Assembly: GCF_020911865.1 (NCBI RefSeq)
Contig: NZ_CP087131.1
Coordinates: 2,046,001-2,110,000, forward strand
DNA: 64,000 nt
Origin: Chryseobacterium sp. C-71
GTDB lineage: Bacteria > Bacteroidota > Bacteroidia > Flavobacteriales > Weeksellaceae
Reading direction: 5' to 3'
Position numbers and translations under genes: made by a program. The notes beneath the pieces were generated by a model that was not told where the DNA came from, did not search any database, and saw only the letters and a program-made list of their open reading frames with translations. This document shows positions 44,766 to 53,860 of this stretch, piece by piece (the stretch's first letter is position 1; every line of letters starts with the position of its first letter).

Positions 44766-45491
44766 ATGACCACCTGTAAAAACTGCGGAAACACGTTTGA
44801 AGGAAACTACTGTAACCAGTGCGGACAGTCGGCCAAAACCAAAAGAATCAACCACGAATTTCTTTGGGAAGATATTCAGCATGGTCTTCTTCATTATGAT
44901 AAAGGGATTGGCTACTCTTTAAAAAAACTATTCGAAAAGCCAGGTCATGTGATCAATGATTATATTGCAGGTAAGCGGGTGAATCATTTCAGACCTATTT
45001 CTATGGTGATTATTATGGCAACCATTTATGCTTTAATTTATCACCTCCTCGACCTGAACGATCGATCTGATCTTGATGCATCTTCCGGAATTATATTAGA
45101 AAAAGTTTTTGAGCATTACTACTGGTTTATGGTTGCCACCATTCCTATTTATGCACTTACTACGTACATTGCATTCAAAAAAACCGGATATAACTTCTAC
45201 GAATTTATAATTTTTGAAGCATTCAAAAGTTCTCAGCGACTTGGTGTTCACATACTTTTTTTACCAGTCTTGTATTTTATGAAAAATGAAGCTAGTTTTA
45301 ACATCATAACAAATCTTCTCCTTTTTATAGATTTTATTTTGATTTTTTGGACGAATAGACAGTTTTTTAATAAATTGTCAGCAAAAGAAGTATTTGTAAG
45401 AAGTATCTTAAGCTATATTATTTATTTAATCATTGCATTTATATTGATATGCGCAACGGTTTTACTGTTGGGATATGACATTTCACAATAG
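44766..45491 (+). CDS. DUF3667 membrane protein with N-terminal zinc ribbon
   Basis: 241 residues. The N-terminus CKNCGNTFEGNYCNQCGQ is a CxxC...CxxC zinc ribbon, followed by HEFLWEDIQHGLLHYDKGIGYSLKKLFEKPGHVINDYIAGKRVNHFRPI, the DUF3667 signature. Five or so membrane helices follow. The family is widespread in Bacteroidota, with unknown function. It is divergent from the PAP2 gene, with a 237-bp intergenic region, and convergent with the barrel gene at 45510. Confidence 0.88.
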   Translation: MTTCKNCGNTFEGNYCNQCGQSAKTKRINHEFLWEDIQHGLLHYDKGIGYSLKKLFEKPGHVINDYIAGKRVNHFRPISMVIIMATIYALIYHLLDLNDRSDLDASSGIILEKVFEHYYWFMVATIPIYALTTYIAFKKTGYNFYEFIIFEAFKSSQRLGVHILFLPVLYFMKNEASFNIITNLLLFIDFILIFWTNRQFFNKLSAKEVFVRSILSYIIYLIIAFILICATVLLLGYDISQ

Positions 45492-45509
45492 AAATTCTCT
45501 CTTCATCTT

Positions 45510-46274
45510 TTAAAACCTGTAACCACCGCCGATCTGTGCAAACACATTATGCATCGGGAAACTGATCCCTGTAAATGATGAAGGAAAAGCAGATCCCAAT
45601 CCCCATTGCAGGCTGAGATCCAGAGAAAATCGATCGCAAATATCTCTATTGATTCCTCCGTACAAACCGTAGTCAAACTTTTCGATCTTATCTGAAAAGT
45701 CAAAAGTTGCAGATGAAATAGGGACTTTTTCACCTTTAGAACCACCGTTTCTTATGTAACCATCTGAAACGTTGCCTTGAAATTCTGGTTTTAGAAGAAA
45801 TGCAATATAACCTCCCAATCGGTAATGCCATTTTTTTTGTGGAGTAAATTGCACAAATACAGGAACGCCGAGATAGAGATTTTTCGCCTCGGTATAATTG
45901 GTTCCAGTAAAATCTCCTTCAAATGAAGCAGCTGAAGGACCTTCGCCCTGCTGAATCATTGTGTGGAAATAAAGGACACTATCTTTCACTTTCATTCCTT
46001 TGTATTCTACTCTCGGGTTGATCCCTACACTCCATTTTTTATGGAATTGATACAAACCTTCTATTCCGAGTGATGGATTGAATCTCGGATTATAACTTTT
46101 AACCTTTCTTATATTGTTGGGAAGAGGAATCGGCGTCAGTCCTCCTACATTGAGACCTGCCGTTACTCTGAACTGGAATTTTTCAATACTATCTTGGATA
46201 TTTAAATCCTGTGCATTGAGTTTTAAGCTTAGGATTAAAGCAAAAACAAACGTAATGTAAAATAACTTTTTCAT
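45510..46274 (-). CDS. Outer-membrane beta-barrel protein (PorT-like)
   Basis: 254 residues. Signal peptide (LFYITFVFALILSLKLNA). The mature protein starts with a short helix and QFRVTAGLNVGGLTPI, then amphipathic strands every ten residues or so ending in NVFAQIGGGYRF with a terminal aromatic Phe, as expected for an outer-membrane barrel of the PorT/OMP_b-brl type. It is the last gene of a four-gene minus-strand operon starting at 48500 and follows the PCMD protein by only 1 bp. It may form the outer-membrane partner of that surface protein. Confidence 0.83.
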   Translation of the reverse strand: MKKLFYITFVFALILSLKLNAQDLNIQDSIEKFQFRVTAGLNVGGLTPIPLPNNIRKVKSYNPRFNPSLGIEGLYQFHKKWSVGINPRVEYKGMKVKDSVLYFHTMIQQGEGPSAASFEGDFTGTNYTEAKNLYLGVPVFVQFTPQKKWHYRLGGYIAFLLKPEFQGNVSDGYIRNGGSKGEKVPISSATFDFSDKIEKFDYGLYGGINRDICDRFSLDLSLQWGLGSAFPSSFTGISFPMHNVFAQIGGGYRF

Positions 46275-46275
46275 A

Positions 46276-47322
46276 TTATTTAGCTATAATTCTTAAACTG
46301 TCAACCGTCAATTTGCTTCCAATTGCACCACGATACTGATCACCTTGATAGCTTGATGAAGCTACGATAGCAACCATCAGATTATTACCCGGAGTTTTCC
46401 CTGGAATATAGTTAAAAGGAACTTCAAATCGTGTAAACGCTGTAGGAGCAGTCGTATTCGGAAGTTTGGCTCTTGCTATTACCTGATCAGAAGTATTGAT
46501 GTTTGTACCGTTTAACCTCGTAGGTCCATTATATAAAACTGCATACAGCGAGAATCTGTCGGTCTGTCCTGGTACTGTGTTTCCATTTTGATCCTGGAAA
46601 TTGCCACCTGGTGTGTATGTGTAATAACCGGTAAATTTTTCCGGAAGCTGAAAGTACGGCTGCCCGAATTCTGTAGCAGCAAGTGGATTGATGAGTGCCT
46701 GATTAGAATTAAAATCACCCAAAAAGAAAGATCCCGGAATTAGTTTTATCCCTAAAAATTCAGACAATGTCGTTCCCGGAATGGTGCGCATCTCAGCAGC
46801 TTTTGTTCCGTTTAACCCATTGATGGTTGACTTTGTTGGGTAGGCATCTGTCTGCTGCATAACTCCTGCCAACGCAGCACCGGGATTTCCTGATGACCAC
46901 AACTGAACATTATTGTCAAGCGGATATTCGTATTTGTTCTGAGCGTTCTCCGTCCATGTTTCGAAGTTAAAAGTCCAGTTTCCGATTTCTACTACATCGA
47001 CTTCATAGGTTTTTAGATTCTCACCGGACTCTGACTTTACCGTATAAAAAACAGGTTGCGAGAAATTGACTAATGTGCCGGATGCCGGACTCACCGTTGC
47101 TCCTTTCGAAAGCTTTAAAGCAGGTGAAACTCCACTCTGGTAAGCATCGGGCTTCAGATAAATCAGTATCTTACTGTTTGCCTGATCTATAATGGTAGAT
47201 GAAGACAAAAACTGAGCGTCAATATTGAATTCTTCTATATCCGCCTCGGGATTCAGCGGAGCTTCTCGTATGCAAGACCCCAAAGTAAAATACATTAAAA
47301 TAAGATAAAATAAGTTTTTCAT
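46276..47322 (-). CDS. PCMD-domain lipoprotein (putative carbohydrate-binding)
   Basis: 348 residues. Lipobox LGSC near residue 17. An N-terminal Ig-like region (to about 115) is followed by a beta-sandwich starting WTFNFETWTENAQNKYEYPL and ending in FEVPFNYIPGKTPGNNLMVAIVASSSYQGDQYRGAIGSKLTVDSLRIIA. These match the putative carbohydrate metabolism (PCMD, PF13201) domain of Bacteroidota. It is probably anchored in the outer membrane and exposed to the surface. It lies 32 bp after the 47355 gene and 1 bp before the barrel gene. Confidence 0.85.
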   Translation of the reverse strand: MKNLFYLILMYFTLGSCIREAPLNPEADIEEFNIDAQFLSSSTIIDQANSKILIYLKPDAYQSGVSPALKLSKGATVSPASGTLVNFSQPVFYTVKSESGENLKTYEVDVVEIGNWTFNFETWTENAQNKYEYPLDNNVQLWSSGNPGAALAGVMQQTDAYPTKSTINGLNGTKAAEMRTIPGTTLSEFLGIKLIPGSFFLGDFNSNQALINPLAATEFGQPYFQLPEKFTGYYTYTPGGNFQDQNGNTVPGQTDRFSLYAVLYNGPTRLNGTNINTSDQVIARAKLPNTTAPTAFTRFEVPFNYIPGKTPGNNLMVAIVASSSYQGDQYRGAIGSKLTVDSLRIIAK

Positions 47323-47354
47323 GTTACCTTTTTTACATTATAATCATTCAAAAC

Positions 47355-47861
47355 TTACTGCAGTTTTCTCACCGAAACATTGGGCTCTTCGCCCTGCGGA
47401 ACGATAAAAATGGCGTTATCATTCACCGTATCTCCAGGATCAAGATAGTAACCTGCAATCACAGGAATTATCGAGCTTTCGTATTTCCCTTCTTTGTTGT
47501 ATGCCCAATACGTTACGTTGAGATTGTGCGGTTTTGGTTTCAGATCAATCTTTTTTGAGGTTAATTTTGCTCCGGTAGCATTCAAGCAATTAACCTCCAC
47601 CAAAGCGATATTGGTCACAATCTGCGGTGCATTTGCCAGTCTCATATTGATACTTTTCCCGCTATTATTGGTCACGCTTGCAGAAACTTTATATCGGTCA
47701 AAACTTTTGCCACTTACATTGATTGATTCTTTATTAAGGATATTGAAAGTCACCGCCAAGCCATTCAAATCAACTGTTGCGCCATCTGTTATTTTCTGAC
47801 CGTAAAAATTAGTTAAAGAAAGAAGCACAAAAAAAAGTGCTGAGATTATTGATTTTTTCAT
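47355..47861 (-). CDS. Exported protein of unknown function
   Basis: 168 residues with a signal peptide (IISALFFVLLSLTNFYG). The mature part looks like a single Ig-like or beta-sandwich domain (FDRYKVSASVTNNSGKSINMRLANAPQ; VEVNCLNATGAKLTSKKIDLKP), with one Cys. No family is recognised. It is the second gene of the 48500-45510 operon, 12 bp after the lipoprotein gene. Confidence 0.72.
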   Translation of the reverse strand: MKKSIISALFFVLLSLTNFYGQKITDGATVDLNGLAVTFNILNKESINVSGKSFDRYKVSASVTNNSGKSINMRLANAPQIVTNIALVEVNCLNATGAKLTSKKIDLKPKPHNLNVTYWAYNKEGKYESSIIPVIAGYYLDPGDTVNDNAIFIVPQGEEPNVSVRKLQ

Positions 47862-47873
47862 GATATTAATTTT

Positions 47874-48500
47874 TTAGAATGAATAGGGTTTTGAGAGATT
47901 CGTATTAAAAAGTTTCAGAGCATTACTTTCGGGTGCACTATTGGCAACCTCTATTGATGATGGGTTTGATGGATATTTTCCGTTTTTGTTGGTCAACACT
48001 TTCCACGAATCACCGTCTTGCAGCCACAAAACTTTCCAACCGTTTTCTGTTTCGGAGTCTATACTGATCGGAGTACGGGTGACGGTAAATTTGTTGATTA
48101 ATTTGAGATTGCTATCCAAAAGCACCAGCGAACATCCGCCGGAACCGCAGAAATAAGGCGTAAAGAAATTGATAAAAACCTCTTTTTTACCATCATTATT
48201 CAGATCGATCTGATACAGATTAAATTTTCTGTCGTCTTCATCCAGCAATTTCAGATCTTCCGGTTTCAGGTATTCTTTAGTGATGTACTCTTTAATTCTG
48301 AGTGCCAAAGAATCTTCAACGGTATTGAGGTCGAAAGAGCTTTGTTGAGACATCGGATCTGCAGTTGTCGATGCCGTATCCTGCGCAGCTATTTGAGTTT
48401 CAGTTTCTGAAGCAGGTTTTTCTGCAGGTTTCTTGCAGCTGGTGATTCCCAATAGCAAACTTACAACCAGCATATTGAGATAGTGATTTGGTGATTTCAT
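47874..48500 (-). CDS. Lipoprotein with a calcium-loop-like repeat
   Basis: 208 residues. Lipobox ITSC near residue 22, then a Lys/Glu/Thr/Ser-rich linker. The C-terminal domain contains YQIDLNNDGKKEVFINF, an FG-GAP/VCBS-like DxNxDGxxE loop that may bind calcium, next to FCGSGGCS with two Cys. Proteins with this layout are common in Bacteroidota and have no known function. First gene of the operon with the 47355 protein, PCMD and barrel genes. Confidence 0.75.
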   Translation of the reverse strand: MKSPNHYLNMLVVSLLLGITSCKKPAEKPASETETQIAAQDTASTTADPMSQQSSFDLNTVEDSLALRIKEYITKEYLKPEDLKLLDEDDRKFNLYQIDLNNDGKKEVFINFFTPYFCGSGGCSLVLLDSNLKLINKFTVTRTPISIDSETENGWKVLWLQDGDSWKVLTNKNGKYPSNPSSIEVANSAPESNALKLFNTNLSKPYSF

Positions 48501-48694
48501 ATCAATATGATTTTATAAAGTAAAATTAAATAATATTTTTTCATTATTTAACAAACATTATAAAAAGATTATGAATTCTATTATCTACCTTATAATGAAT
48601 TTGTTAATTTAAATTTAATACACCATTCATAGACTTTCTCTCTATCCTTATACCAAACTTACATGATAAACCCAAGTTGATTTAAAAAAGGAAA

Positions 48695-48714
48695 GCTGCC
48701 GGGTATTGGGCAGC
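48695..48714. terminator. Terminator after the 48793 lipoprotein gene
   Basis: Perfect 6-bp GC-rich stem GCTGCC / GGCAGC with loop GGGTATTG. On the minus strand a TTTCCTTTTTT run follows. It lies 78 nt past the stop codon. Confidence 0.72.
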
Positions 48715-48792
48715 ATATTGTACTAGATCATATACACCTACTCATTGTATCATATCGAGTAAGATTTACAATCTCCATAACAATATTTGAAG

Positions 48793-49509
48793 TTATTTTA
48801 TATTTTTCCAGTCTCTATCATAAAGTTTTTTAAGTTTTTCTTTAAGCTCAGGTTTAAATACTTCTCTAGGTTTTTCCGCCTCATCTAAAACAGTCTCAAA
48901 AGTCAAAACCTCATCCTTTTCATCAAATAATTTATTACGATTGCTATCTTTAGTTAAAGTCATAATAACTTTGTTCGAACTTTCAATATATTCCCAATAA
49001 TTCAAACTGTAATCTAAAGGAGAAATTTGACGAAAGTTTTTCCCAAATCTATCTGATACGTATAGGTAAACCGGATCATCATCAGTTATCATTTTATCTT
49101 TATTATAATCTTTGCTTCTAATGTTATAAAAGATATGTTTTGCATTTTTAGTTTTTCCCCTTCCGTCTTCTGCATTGTAATTGAAATCGTAATTTAAGAC
49201 GACTACCTTTTCTTCTGTCAAAAGGTGATATTCATTCGTGTTTGAGTTTAGAAATAATATGTTCCAATATTGGTTTTCTGGCATTTCTTTATAACCATAG
49301 CTATTGTCATTCCGTTTATTTTGACCCATTTCTAAAGGAAAAATCAAGACTCCTGTGCTGTCAATTTCAGTAAACGAATTTGTTTGGATATTCAGGTTTT
49401 CAAGCGAAGATGAGTCACTTTCACCTGGTAATGTACTTTCAATACTTCCTGAATTTTTTGCACAAGAAAGAAAAAGAAATGATGTTACGAATAAAAATAA
49501 TATTTTCAT
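48793..49509 (-). CDS. Lipoprotein of unknown function
   Basis: 238 residues with lipobox FLSC at Cys16, a Ser/Asn-rich linker, then a soluble domain containing two Asp-rich loops (KDYNKDKMITDDDPVYLYVSDRFG and SNRNKLFDEKDEVL). These could coordinate calcium in an EF-hand-like manner, but no canonical motif is complete. A candidate -7 box TATATTTG (complement 49543-49550) with TTTG (complement 49566-49569, spacer 15 nt) lies upstream. Single-gene unit ending at the 48695 terminator. Confidence 0.72.
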   Translation of the reverse strand: MKILFLFVTSFLFLSCAKNSGSIESTLPGESDSSSLENLNIQTNSFTEIDSTGVLIFPLEMGQNKRNDNSYGYKEMPENQYWNILFLNSNTNEYHLLTEEKVVVLNYDFNYNAEDGRGKTKNAKHIFYNIRSKDYNKDKMITDDDPVYLYVSDRFGKNFRQISPLDYSLNYWEYIESSNKVIMTLTKDSNRNKLFDEKDEVLTFETVLDEAEKPREVFKPELKEKLKKLYDRDWKNIK

Positions 49510-49595
49510 TTAGGTGCTTTTATCACGATTGAAGATTAAGCTCAAATATACATACTTTTTTAAATCAAATTAAGCTAGTATACATCCAACAAAAA

Positions 49596-49619
49596 AAGTG
49601 AGACATTTCTGCCTCACTT
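49596..49619. terminator. Terminator after the M16 peptidase gene
   Basis: Seven-bp stem AAGTGAG / CTCACTT with a 10-nt loop, preceded by a long A-run (U-run on the minus strand). It lies 24 nt past the stop. Confidence 0.8.
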
Positions 49620-49643
49620 CAAACAATTTATATTGATGATAAA

Positions 49644-52556
49644 TTAATATCCGAAGATTTCTTCAAGGGTCACTTCTTTGAATTCACCCATTTTGTTGAT
49701 CGATTCCATATCCAGGTTTTCTTTTTTCCCGATGATGGCGGTGTTGTATTTCAACGGTTTGATGTCTGAATTGTAAAAGCTTGTCAATTGAGGTAAACTT
49801 AAATTCTGAATTTCTGCATACACATCTTTTCTGATATCATAATCAACGCCCAATTTTTTCAGTGCCAATTGATTATAGAAAATACTGGTTCTGTTGATCC
49901 TGTTTGATGCGATCTGCTTCAATGCTGAACCTTTAGAATTTTCAAATTGTGCCGGAACTTGTGGGAAATCTGCCATCAAATCATTCATTGCACTTACGGC
50001 AAGAGGCAATTTGTTAGCCTGAGTTCCAATGTAATTCGTTACATAGTTCGGGTGATTTTTTTCAGAAGCCGTTGCGTAAGAAACATACGCAGAATACGCC
50101 AATGACTTACTTTCTCTGATCTCCTGGAAAACGATAGACGACAAACCACGTCCGAAGTATTCATTAAATACATTGGCCTTACCGAAGTTTGAAAGGTTGA
50201 CATTGCTGCCTTTGGCAACTTTAGCCATTTCCATCTGCACCATATCGTAAGCAGTGAAATACACTTTACCTTCAGTAGCAGGCTCTGCGTATATTTTTGC
50301 TTTTGCAGGCTGCAGCTTGGTATTCTCAACGAAAGGTTTTACGGCTTTTTCCAAACCTTTTTGATCTTCACCGTAGATGAAAATCTCGTAAGGATATTGG
50401 TTTAAAGTTTTAATCTTAGACATCAATTCATTGACGTTGATGCTTTCTAAACGTTGTTTAGAAATAATATCCGTCATTCTTGAGTCTTTCCCGTATTTCG
50501 CATAGTTGGAAAGTGCTGCCATGATTCTGCCTTTGTCTTTTTTGGCAACTTCTCTGGATTCCAGAATTGTTTTTACCGTCTGGTCATAGATTGCTTTGTC
50601 GGCTTTTACGTTGGTCATCCAGTGGTTCATTAGCTCTACTCCTTTCTTCATGTTTTCTTCCAATCCGCTCAAAGTGATGATGGTTTGGTCATTTGAAGTT
50701 CTGAAATTGTTTGAAATTCCTAATTTATAGAATTCTTCTTTCAACTGTTCAGGAGTATATTTATCGGTTCCAAGATATTGTAGAACGCTTACACCAAGGC
50801 TCAATTCTTTGTCATTATCTGACCCGAAAGGGAAAATATAATTGACCTGAGCGACTTTATTGTATTTATTCTGAACGAAACTTACCTTTTTGTCTTTGAT
50901 TTCAGAAGTAGCGATTGCCGTTTTGTAATCTATAAACTGAGGTTTGATGTCTCCCGCTTTTGTTGCCAGAATATCTTTCAGGAAAGGTGACTGAGCTTCT
51001 CTGTTGAGTTTAATTGGTGTGATCGCAGGATTTTGCACACGAACCAATTTGTCATTCACTCCTTTTTCTTTATAAACGACCACATAATTATCTTTGAAAA
51101 ACTCATTTGCAAATTTTACAATATCTGCTTTGGTTATTTTTTCGTAATCGTTAATCTCGTCTAATTCCTGTTGCCATGTTCTTTCGTTGATATATGCGTT
51201 GTACAAAGTAGTTGCTAAACCATCAGCAGTTTCCCAACCTTTCATACGCTGTACTTTCATATCATTGACGATCGCTTTCATCATCCAATCCGGAAACTGA
51301 CCTTTTTTGATTAAATCTAACTGCTCCAACAACAATTTTTTCGCCTCATCAAAGCTCTGTCCATCTTTTGGAACAACGTATAATGTAAATGCTCCGTACG
51401 TTTTATAAGGAGATTCGTAAGCTCCTGCGCTTAAGACTTTCTGCTTTTGGCTGATATTTAAATCTATTAAACCTGCATCTCCGCTGTTGCTTAAAATTTC
51501 ACCAACCATGCTTGCCAATCTTGCATCTTTTGTTCCATAAGAATCAGATCTCCACGCCATGGTCATTCTCGGTGCAGACGGACTTTTCACTGTTCTGCTG
51601 ACAACCTGTGTCATTGGCTCTTCAGAGACCATTTTCTTCATCGGAAGTTCTTTGTATTTGAACGTCCCGAAATACTGATCAACTAATTTTATCGTTTTGT
51701 CGAAATCTAAGTCTCCAACCAATACAACCGCCATATTATTAGGCACATAATATGTGTCAAAATACTTGTGGATTGCAACCATTGAAGGGCTCTTCAAATG
51801 TTCTGAAGTACCGATTGTCGTTTGCTGACCATTTGGATGTTTAGGAAAAAGAGCTTCCATTAAAGCATAATTTACCAAACGGCTGTCGTTATCCTGAGCT
51901 CTGTTGAATTCTTCATAAACTGCCTCCAACTCTGTATGGAAAAGACGAAGAACCAATTCTGAGAAACGTTCTTTTTCTATTTTTAACCATTTTTCAAGCT
52001 CATTAGCAGGAATGTTATTTTTGTAAACCGTTTCGTCAAGCCAAGTATGAGCGTTGGTTCCTGTTGCTCCCAAAGATGAAATTGCTTTGTCATATTCGTT
52101 TGCAATCGCATATTTTGAAGCTTCCTGAGAAACCTCATCGATCTTTTTGTAAAGTAATTTTTTCTTTTCAGGATCTTTTTCTGCTTTGTGCTGCTCGTAA
52201 AGATCAGAAATCTGCTGCAACAAAACTTTTTCTTTTGCCCAATCCTGAGTTCCCAAATGAGAAGTTCCCTTGAAAACCATATGCTCAAGGTAATGTGCAA
52301 GACCTGTGTTATCACTTGGATCATTATTTGAACCCGTTCTCACTGGCACATAGGTTTGAATTCTCGGAGCATCGTCGTTCTTTGCCAGATAAACTTTCAA
52401 TCCGTTTTTTAAGGTATAGACTCTTACGCCTGCCAGATCATTTTTTACAGTTTCATACGTATAACCCTGACCATCGGTCACTGTTTGTGTATCGAATTTC
52501 TGCGCCATTGCATTGATTACGAAAAAGAGTGATAGAGAAATAAAAACTTTCTTCAT
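49644..52556 (-). CDS. Periplasmic M16 family zinc metallopeptidase
   Basis: 970 residues with a signal peptide (VFISLSLFFVINAMA). The inverted zinc motif HxxEH is HYLEH at residues 88-92 (catalytic Glu91), with the third ligand Glu in EAVYEEF near 213-219. Two homologous halves follow, each with an active/inactive M16 pair, as in pitrilysin-like enzymes. It likely degrades peptides in the periplasm. It is flanked by a terminator and a 421-bp gene-free stretch, so it is an independent unit within the non-pigment block and is not related to pigment synthesis. Confidence 0.95.
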   Translation of the reverse strand: MKKVFISLSLFFVINAMAQKFDTQTVTDGQGYTYETVKNDLAGVRVYTLKNGLKVYLAKNDDAPRIQTYVPVRTGSNNDPSDNTGLAHYLEHMVFKGTSHLGTQDWAKEKVLLQQISDLYEQHKAEKDPEKKKLLYKKIDEVSQEASKYAIANEYDKAISSLGATGTNAHTWLDETVYKNNIPANELEKWLKIEKERFSELVLRLFHTELEAVYEEFNRAQDNDSRLVNYALMEALFPKHPNGQQTTIGTSEHLKSPSMVAIHKYFDTYYVPNNMAVVLVGDLDFDKTIKLVDQYFGTFKYKELPMKKMVSEEPMTQVVSRTVKSPSAPRMTMAWRSDSYGTKDARLASMVGEILSNSGDAGLIDLNISQKQKVLSAGAYESPYKTYGAFTLYVVPKDGQSFDEAKKLLLEQLDLIKKGQFPDWMMKAIVNDMKVQRMKGWETADGLATTLYNAYINERTWQQELDEINDYEKITKADIVKFANEFFKDNYVVVYKEKGVNDKLVRVQNPAITPIKLNREAQSPFLKDILATKAGDIKPQFIDYKTAIATSEIKDKKVSFVQNKYNKVAQVNYIFPFGSDNDKELSLGVSVLQYLGTDKYTPEQLKEEFYKLGISNNFRTSNDQTIITLSGLEENMKKGVELMNHWMTNVKADKAIYDQTVKTILESREVAKKDKGRIMAALSNYAKYGKDSRMTDIISKQRLESINVNELMSKIKTLNQYPYEIFIYGEDQKGLEKAVKPFVENTKLQPAKAKIYAEPATEGKVYFTAYDMVQMEMAKVAKGSNVNLSNFGKANVFNEYFGRGLSSIVFQEIRESKSLAYSAYVSYATASEKNHPNYVTNYIGTQANKLPLAVSAMNDLMADFPQVPAQFENSKGSALKQIASNRINRTSIFYNQLALKKLGVDYDIRKDVYAEIQNLSLPQLTSFYNSDIKPLKYNTAIIGKKENLDMESINKMGEFKEVTLEEIFGY

Positions 52557-52977
52557 AGTTGAATTGATTAAATCATATTAAGTAAAATGATTAGTGTAAG
52601 AATGAATACCTTTTGTTACAGGTGTAATAAATGATTGTTTAAATACCCGTTATGCATTTTGCAGATGCCGTCAAGTGACTGAAATTTTAAGCCTTTGTAT
52701 TTCTTTGCTAAATGAAATGCCATTGTTTATCTTAAAAGATTACATTTATTATAAAAACTTTGTCTTTCTTGGCGATAAAAAACGCAAGGTTATACAAGGG
52801 ATTGTAAAAAAGCTCCTAAATCAAGGTAAACAAAGCCGTTTGACTATGTCGAATCTTCGATTCTTATTTTAGAAATACAATAATTAAAAATGCACAATGG
52901 GTGTTTAAAATGTTATTTTCTAATCATGAGGAATGAGATTTGCAAGCTATAAGTCATCAATCCATTAAAAATTAAAT
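52557..52977. other. Intergenic region without gene
   Basis: 421 bp. A 65-codon frame at 52675-52872 has no start context or protein character and contains phrases such as AAAACGCAAGGTTATACAAGG that look like decayed intergenic repeat DNA. No clear promoter or hairpin was seen. Confidence 0.6.
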
Positions 52978-53364
52978 ATGAAAACAAAAACGATCTGGGC
53001 AAATTTTGCCGTAGATAATCTTGATCGAACTACAGAGTTTTACAATTCGTTGGGATTTAAATCAAATGGAAGATCTGATGAATTGACCAGTTTTTTCTTT
53101 GGAGAAAACGAGTTCGTCATTCATTTTTTCCTGAAAGATGTATTGGAGAAAAATACAAACGTTTCATTTGCAAATAATCAAAATTCCAATGAAATTCTTT
53201 TTTCTATGTTGGCAGAAACTAAAGATGAAGTTGATCAATGGGCAGAAACTGTAAGAAAAGCAGGAGGAAAAATTGAGTCTGAACCGAAAGAGTTTGGTGA
53301 CAACTATTATGGTTTTGTATTTTCAGATCCTGACGGACATAAATTTAATGTGTTTAAAATGTAG
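52978..53364 (+). CDS. VOC-superfamily (glyoxalase-like) protein
   Basis: 128 residues, single paired beta-alpha-beta-beta-beta layout of the vicinal oxygen chelate fold: TIWANFAVDNLDRTTEFYNSLGFKSNG at the start, WAETVRKAGGKIESEPKEFG near 85-105 and FSDPDGHKFNVFKM at the end. It lacks a clear full set of metal ligands, so it could be an antibiotic-binding or dioxygenase-like protein and not glyoxalase I. Single gene, 91 bp before block 2 of the pigment locus. Confidence 0.86.
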   Translation: MKTKTIWANFAVDNLDRTTEFYNSLGFKSNGRSDELTSFFFGENEFVIHFFLKDVLEKNTNVSFANNQNSNEILFSMLAETKDEVDQWAETVRKAGGKIESEPKEFGDNYYGFVFSDPDGHKFNVFKM

Positions 53365-53455
53365 AGAATGCTGTTATTTCATATCAGAAGTTTTCCTAAA
53401 ATTATCCCTTCATTTTTACTAATTTAGCCAAGTCATTGAAACAGCAAATTTTCAA

Positions 53456-53860
53456 ATGAAAAAACAAGACATTCCACAGGACGAAAGCAATCTTCAATCA
53501 GCAAATATGACCGAAATGTTATATGTGACTGATGAAAATAACAATTACACCACCGCTCAAAGCATCGGCTGGGAAGCTAAAAAAGCTGCTCTCGATGAAT
53601 CAATGGCGCTCATCAACGAAAGAATTGAAGAAGCAAAACAAAACGTTGCCAATAATATCGTAAGTCCTATCATTTATTTTATGGAATTGAATAAAATGGA
53701 TTTACAGGTTCTTGCAGCATACGTCGGAAAGTGGCAATGGACGGTTAAACGACACGCTAAACCGAAAATATTTAAAAAACTCAGCGATTCTACTTTAAAA
53801 AAATATGCCGACACATTCGGGATTTCGGTAGATGAATTAAAAAACTTCGACGGTAAATAA
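53456..53860 (+). CDS. Small helical protein coupled to the BtrH-like gene
   Basis: 134 residues, no signal, mostly helical. The last 50 residues (MDLQVLAAYVGKWQWTVKRHAKPKIFKKLSDSTLKKYADTFGISVDELKNFDG) have the spacing of a helix-turn-helix of the XRE kind (start LxxLAxYVG, end LKKYADTFGISVDEL), so it may bind DNA. Its stop overlaps the start of the BtrH-like gene by one base. It would be the first gene of block 2 and could be its local regulator. This is inference. Confidence 0.68.
   Translation: MKKQDIPQDESNLQSANMTEMLYVTDENNNYTTAQSIGWEAKKAALDESMALINERIEEAKQNVANNIVSPIIYFMELNKMDLQVLAAYVGKWQWTVKRHAKPKIFKKLSDSTLKKYADTFGISVDELKNFDGK

Noticed and set aside
52675..52872. 65-codon plus-strand frame
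   Set aside because: No promoter or protein character; the DNA looks like decayed intergenic repeat sequence.
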